From: Streptomyces uncialis
GTDB taxonomy: Bacteria > Actinomycetota > Actinomycetes > Streptomycetales > Streptomycetaceae
Assembly: GCF_036250755.1 (NCBI RefSeq)
Contig: NZ_CP109583.1
Span: 3,100,001 to 3,164,000, forward strand
DNA: 64,000 nt
Direction of reading: 5' to 3'
The notes under the pieces are model-generated. The model searched no databases. It saw only the letters and a program-made list of their open reading frames with translations, and had not been told where the DNA came from. The position numbers and the translations under genes were made by a program. The number at the start of each line of letters is the position of its first letter. The first letter of the stretch is position 1. Positions 60,504 through 64,000 of the stretch are shown piece after piece.

Positions 60504-62936
60504 TCACGCCGCGACCGGGACCTCCGGGGCGGTTGTGCTGGTCGCCGGGGCGAGGGCCAGTTCCAGGACCTGGCGGACGTCCGTGACGGGGTGGACGTCC
60601 AGCTTGGCCAGGATCTCGGCCGGGACGTCGTCCAGGTCGGCCTCGTTCCGCTTGGGGATCACCACGGTGGTGACCCCGGCCCGGTGCGCGGCGAGCAGCT
60701 TCTGCTTCACCCCGCCGATGGGCAGGACCCGGCCGGTCAGCGACACCTCACCGGTCATCGCCACGTCCGTGCGGACCTGGCGTCCGCTGAGCAGCGACGC
60801 GAGGGCGGTCGTCATGGTGACGCCCGCGCTCGGGCCGTCCTTGGGGACGGCGCCCGCCGGGAAGTGGATGTGCACGCCGCGGTCCTTGAGGTCGCCGACC
60901 GGGAGTTCCAGTTCGGCGCCGCGGGAGCGCAGGAAGCTCAGCGCGATCTGCGCCGACTCCTTCATCACATCGCCCAGCTGGCCGGTCAGGGTCAGTCCGG
61001 CCGCGCCGGTCTCCGGGTCGGCCAGCGACGCCTCCACGTAGAGGACGTCACCGCCCGCGCCGGTCACCGCGAGCCCGGTGGCGACACCGGGGACGGCGGT
61101 CCGCCGCTCGGCCGGGTCCTGCGCGGACTCCGGCACATGGTGCGGCCGTCCGATGAGCGCGCGCAGCTCGTCACCGGTGACGGTGAACGGCAGCTCACGC
61201 TCGCCCAGCTCGTGCTGTGCGGCGACCTTGCGCAGCAGCCGTGCGACGGCCCGCTCCAGGTTCCGTACGCCCGCTTCCCGGGTGTACTCGCCCGCGAGTC
61301 CGCGCAGCGCGCTCTCCGCGAGAGTCACCTCGTCGGCGCCGAGGCCCGCCCGCTCCAGCTGGCGCGGCACCAAGTGGTCCCGGGCGATGACGACCTTCTC
61401 GTCCTCGGTGTAGCCGTCGAGACGGACCAGCTCCATCCGGTCCAGCAGTGCCTCCGGGATGGACTCCAGGACGTTCGCGGTGGCGAGGAACACCACATCG
61501 CTGAGGTCCAGCTCGACCTCCAGGTAATGGTCCCGGAAGGTGTGGTTCTGCGCCGGGTCCAGGACTTCGAGGAGGGCCGCGGCCGGGTCGCCCCGGAAGT
61601 CGGAGCCGACCTTGTCGATCTCGTCGAGGAGGACCACCGGGTTCATCGACCCGGCCTCCTTGATCGCCCGCACGATCCGTCCGGGCAGCGCCCCGACGTA
61701 CGTACGGCGGTGACCGCGGATCTCGGCCTCGTCCCGGACGCCGCCGAGGGCGACCCGGACGAACTTGCGGCCCATGGCGTGCGCGACGGACTCGCCCAGC
61801 GAGGTCTTGCCGACCCCGGGCGGGCCGACGAGCGCCAGCACGGCGCCGCCACGGCGTCCGCCGACGACCCCGAGGCCGCGGTCGGCGCGCCGCTTGCGCA
61901 CCGCCAGGTACTCGGTGATGCGTTCCTTCACGTCCGCGAGGCCCGCGTGCTCGGCGTCCAGCACGGCGCGGGCGCCCTGGATGTCGTACTGGTCCTCGGT
62001 GCGCTCGTCCCACGGCAGCTCCAGGACGGTGTCCAGCCAGGTGCGGATCCAGCCGCCCTCCGGGGACTGGTCGCTGGACCGCTCCAGCTTGTCGACCTCC
62101 TTGAGCGCGGCCTCCCGGACCCGCTCCGGCAGATCGGCGGCCTCGACCCGGGTCCGGTAGTCGTCGGACTCGTCGTCGGTGCCCTTCTCGCCGTTCAGCT
62201 CGCGCAGTTCCTTGCGGACCGCTTCGAGCTGGCGGCGCAGCAGGAACTCGCGCTGCTGCTTGTCGACGCCCTCCTGGACGTCCTTCGCGATCGACTCCGC
62301 CACGTCCTGCTCCGCGAGGTGCTCGCGGAGCTGTTCGGTGGCCAGCTTCAGGCGGGCGACCGGGTCGGCGGTCTCCAGCAGGGTGACCTTCTGCTGGACA
62401 GTGAGGAACGGTGAGTAACCGGAATTGTCGGCGAGCAGGGACACGTCCTCGATCTGCTGGACGCGGTCCACCACCTGCCAGGCGCCGCGCTTGCGGAGCC
62501 AGCTGGTCGCGAGGGCCTTGTATTCGGTGATCAGTTCGGTGATCGCGCCGGGCAGGGGGTCGGGGACGGTCTCCGTGACCTCGGTCCCCTCCACCCACAG
62601 GGCCGCGCCGGGGCCGGTGGTGCCCGCGCCGATACGGACGCGGGAACGGCCGCGGATCAGGGCGCCCGGGTCGCCGTCGGCGAGGCGGCCGACCTGTTCC
62701 ACCGTGCCGAGGACGCCGGTGCTCGCGTAGGCGCCGTCGATACGGGGGACGAGGAGCAGCCGGGGTTTGCCGGGTGCGGAGCCCGCGGCGGCCTGTGCGG
62801 CGTCCACCGCGGTGCGTACATCGGGATCGTTCAGGTCCAGGGGGACGACCATGCCGGGCAGGACGACCTCGTCGTCGAGCGGCAGCACGGGCAGCGCGAG
62901 CGGGGTGCCCTTGGAACCAGCGGACTCAGTAGCCAT
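60504..62936 (-). CDS. lon: ATP-dependent Lon protease
   Basis: 810 aa, full LonA type: N-terminal LON substrate domain (LPVLPLDDEVVLPGMVVPL), helical region, AAA+ module with Walker A GPPGVGKTS and Walker B VVLLDEID, and a serine protease domain with the Ser-Lys dyad (KDGPSAGVTM and GGVKQKLLAAHRAG). ATG 62936 is preferred (AAGGGGAG upstream) over a start seven codons earlier. Degrades misfolded and regulatory proteins; regulated by HspR, see the operator upstream. Confidence 0.97.
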   Translation of the reverse strand: MATESAGSKGTPLALPVLPLDDEVVLPGMVVPLDLNDPDVRTAVDAAQAAAGSAPGKPRLLLVPRIDGAYASTGVLGTVEQVGRLADGDPGALIRGRSRVRIGAGTTGPGAALWVEGTEVTETVPDPLPGAITELITEYKALATSWLRKRGAWQVVDRVQQIEDVSLLADNSGYSPFLTVQQKVTLLETADPVARLKLATEQLREHLAEQDVAESIAKDVQEGVDKQQREFLLRRQLEAVRKELRELNGEKGTDDESDDYRTRVEAADLPERVREAALKEVDKLERSSDQSPEGGWIRTWLDTVLELPWDERTEDQYDIQGARAVLDAEHAGLADVKERITEYLAVRKRRADRGLGVVGGRRGGAVLALVGPPGVGKTSLGESVAHAMGRKFVRVALGGVRDEAEIRGHRRTYVGALPGRIVRAIKEAGSMNPVVLLDEIDKVGSDFRGDPAAALLEVLDPAQNHTFRDHYLEVELDLSDVVFLATANVLESIPEALLDRMELVRLDGYTEDEKVVIARDHLVPRQLERAGLGADEVTLAESALRGLAGEYTREAGVRNLERAVARLLRKVAAQHELGERELPFTVTGDELRALIGRPHHVPESAQDPAERRTAVPGVATGLAVTGAGGDVLYVEASLADPETGAAGLTLTGQLGDVMKESAQIALSFLRSRGAELELPVGDLKDRGVHIHFPAGAVPKDGPSAGVTMTTALASLLSGRQVRTDVAMTGEVSLTGRVLPIGGVKQKLLAAHRAGVTTVVIPKRNEADLDDVPAEILAKLDVHPVTDVRQVLELALAPATSTTAPEVPVAA

Positions 62937-62958
62937 GATCTCCCCTTCGGCATTCAAG

Positions 62959-62977
62959 TTGAGCTATGTCGACTCAA
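62959..62977. promoter_or_regulatory. HAIR-type HspR operator upstream of lon
   Basis: TTGAGC-N7-ACTCAA matches the HAIR element CTTGAGT-N7-ACTCAAG with exact spacing, one mismatch in the core and both outer bases changed, 23 bp upstream of the lon ATG. HspR control of lon is known in Streptomyces. Confidence 0.8.
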
Positions 62978-63019
62978 TGCATGGCGCTCCGCGAATGTTC
63001 CCGGGGTGGTGTTCGCCCT

Positions 63020-63227
63020 CAGCGATCCGCCTTCGCTTGCGCTTCTCAGGTCCGTTCGGCGCGGCGCACTTGTTCCTGTGCCGTCGCTCAGGTCTGTCCG
63101 GCTGAGCGCACTTGTTCCTGTGCCGTCGCTCGGTGGTTTCGCGGTTCCCCGCAGGTTGCCTTCGCTTGCGCTTCCCAGGTCTGTCCGGCTGGGCGTACTT
63201 CGTTCCTGTGCCGTCGCTCGGTGGGGT
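63020..63227. repeat. left arm of repeat cluster H
   Basis: Units with CTTCGCTTGCGCTTC, GTCCGGCTGGGCGTACTTCG and TTCCTGTGCCGTCGCTC, including a short direct repeat of TTGTTCCTGTGCCGTCGCTC (63071 and 63111). Confidence 0.8.
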
Positions 63228-63503
63228 GCGCAGTTCCCCGCGCCCCTTTGGGGCGCGTCCGGTTGGTTCTTCGGGTCGGTGCCGGTCGGGATTCTCCGTC
63301 CTCGATCCGACACGCTCGGTAAGCCGTTACGTTGCCCGACTGAAGAGCATCGGAGTCTGCGAGCAGAGATTCCCGCCCACCCCCTCCCGCAGCCGGGCGA
63401 GTCCGCGAGGAGGGTGGTTTGAACCCCGACCCCGGTCGCTGAGAGTCCGCAGCCGGACGACAGCCCCAGGTGGGCGCCCCCAAAGGGGCGCGGGGAACTG
63501 CGC
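63228..63503. repeat. 276-bp structured repeat element (copy H), MITE-like
   Basis: Inverted repeats 63228-63256 and 63474-63503. Interior nearly identical to copy B, with GGGATTCTCCGTCCTCGATC, GAAGAGCATCGGAGTCTGCG, AGAGATTCCCGCCCACCCCC; the variable segment (AAGCCGTTACGTTGCCCGAC) differs from copy B. Confidence 0.75.
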
Positions 63504-64000
63504 AAAAGACGAGGGCCCACCCGCACCCGAAGCGCGACCGCAACGGGGCAGCACCCAGGGGCGCGGGGAACTGCGCGAGCAACCACAGGCAACCCGCACC
63601 CGAACGGGAACCGCAAGGGGCGCGACCTAAGGGGCGCGGGGAACTGCGCAAACGAGGGCGACCCGCACCCGAAGAGCGACCGCAATGGGGCAGCACCTCA
63701 GGGGCGCGGGGAACTGCGCACCCCCGTCCGACCCGCACGGGAACGAGTACGTCCGGGTGGGGAACCCCAGGGCGCGGGGAACTGCGCAAAAGACGAGGGC
63801 CCACCCGCACCCGAAGAGCGACCGCAACGGGGCAGCACCCAGGGGCGCGGGGAACTGCGCGAGCAACCACAGGCAACCCGCACCCGAAGCGCGACCGTAA
63901 TGGGGCAGCACCTCAGGGGCGCGGGGAACTGCGCACCCACGGACGACGGCACGGGAACAGGTACGCCCAGGTGGGGAACCCCAGGGGCGCGGGGAACTAC
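63504..64000. repeat. right arm of repeat cluster H
   Basis: At least seven complement-orientation cores (AGGGGCGCGGGGAACTGCGC or close variants), about 65-80 bp apart, with spacers such as ACCCGCACCCGAAGCGCGAC that are themselves repeated (63510-63620 resembles 63785-63895). Runs to the window end; no gene. Confidence 0.85.

Noticed and set aside
63504..64000. CRISPR-like regular repeats at the window end
   Set aside because: Spacing is 65-80 bp, 'spacers' are themselves repeated, and the core is the dispersed intergenic repeat.

Overview
The window is high-GC actinobacterial DNA, almost certainly from a Streptomyces. The evidence is extreme third-position GC, frequent GTG and TTG starts, many 4-bp ATGA/GTGA/TTGA gene overlaps, two abaA/whiJ-type regulator modules (RsbW-like ATPase, XRE regulator, DUF397), a conservon (cvnABCD), Ku with a separate LigD polymerase domain, and a Lon gene behind an HspR-type operator. 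No rRNA, tRNA, CRISPR array, integrase or transposase was recognised.

Layout. 1-9.5 kb: an iron/siderophore uptake operon on the minus strand (AraC regulator, lipoprotein receptor, two FecCD permeases, FecE-type ATPase, then two exporter-fold ABC half-transporters, the last running off the window), with iron-box-like operators. 9.7-16 kb: a MarR gene, the first abaA/whiJ-type module with three tandem DUF397 genes, a MarR/FMN-reductase pair and a DUF5954-like gene. 16.5-23.7 kb: a small membrane-anchored protein, a histidine kinase and a response regulator, then a beta-carbonic anhydrase, a SulP anion transporter with a long disordered tail and a Pro-rich companion; a dyad motif upstream of both the two-component operon and the carbonic anhydrase suggests that they are linked. 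24-26.5 kb: an unknown gene, a VOC protein and a secreted beta-propeller. 26.6-34 kb: a polymorphic-toxin operon with one large WXG/PPE-like secreted nuclease toxin followed by four Imm49 paralogues, an unknown 228-aa gene, and a 38-codon internally deleted relic of that unknown gene. 34-36 kb: the second abaA/whiJ-type module. 36-39 kb: Ku, LigD polymerase and a NERD-like protein. 39.5-46.9 kb: a histidine kinase with a lipoprotein partner, an SH3 protein, a SEDS/class B PBP pair, Uma2 and an ADP-ribosylglycohydrolase. 47-50.5 kb: a MerR-methyltransferase fusion, a small protein and an NlpC/P60 hydrolase. 50.6-58 kb: a conservon whose fifth gene is a StyA-type flavin monooxygenase, with a divergent PP2C-like gene. 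58.9-63 kb: MarR, a GH25 lysozyme and Lon.

Running through the window is a dispersed non-coding repeat family. Its core is GCGCAGTTCCCCGCGCCCC or the complement. Five copies, three of them 275-277 bp, are built as a structured central element (most bounded by about 30-bp inverted repeats) with arrays of shorter repeats outside. These fill nearly every long intergenic gap and are the most conspicuous structure not explained by genes.

Coordinates and starts were worked out by hand from the sequence. Family names come from recognition of motifs, not from database searches.
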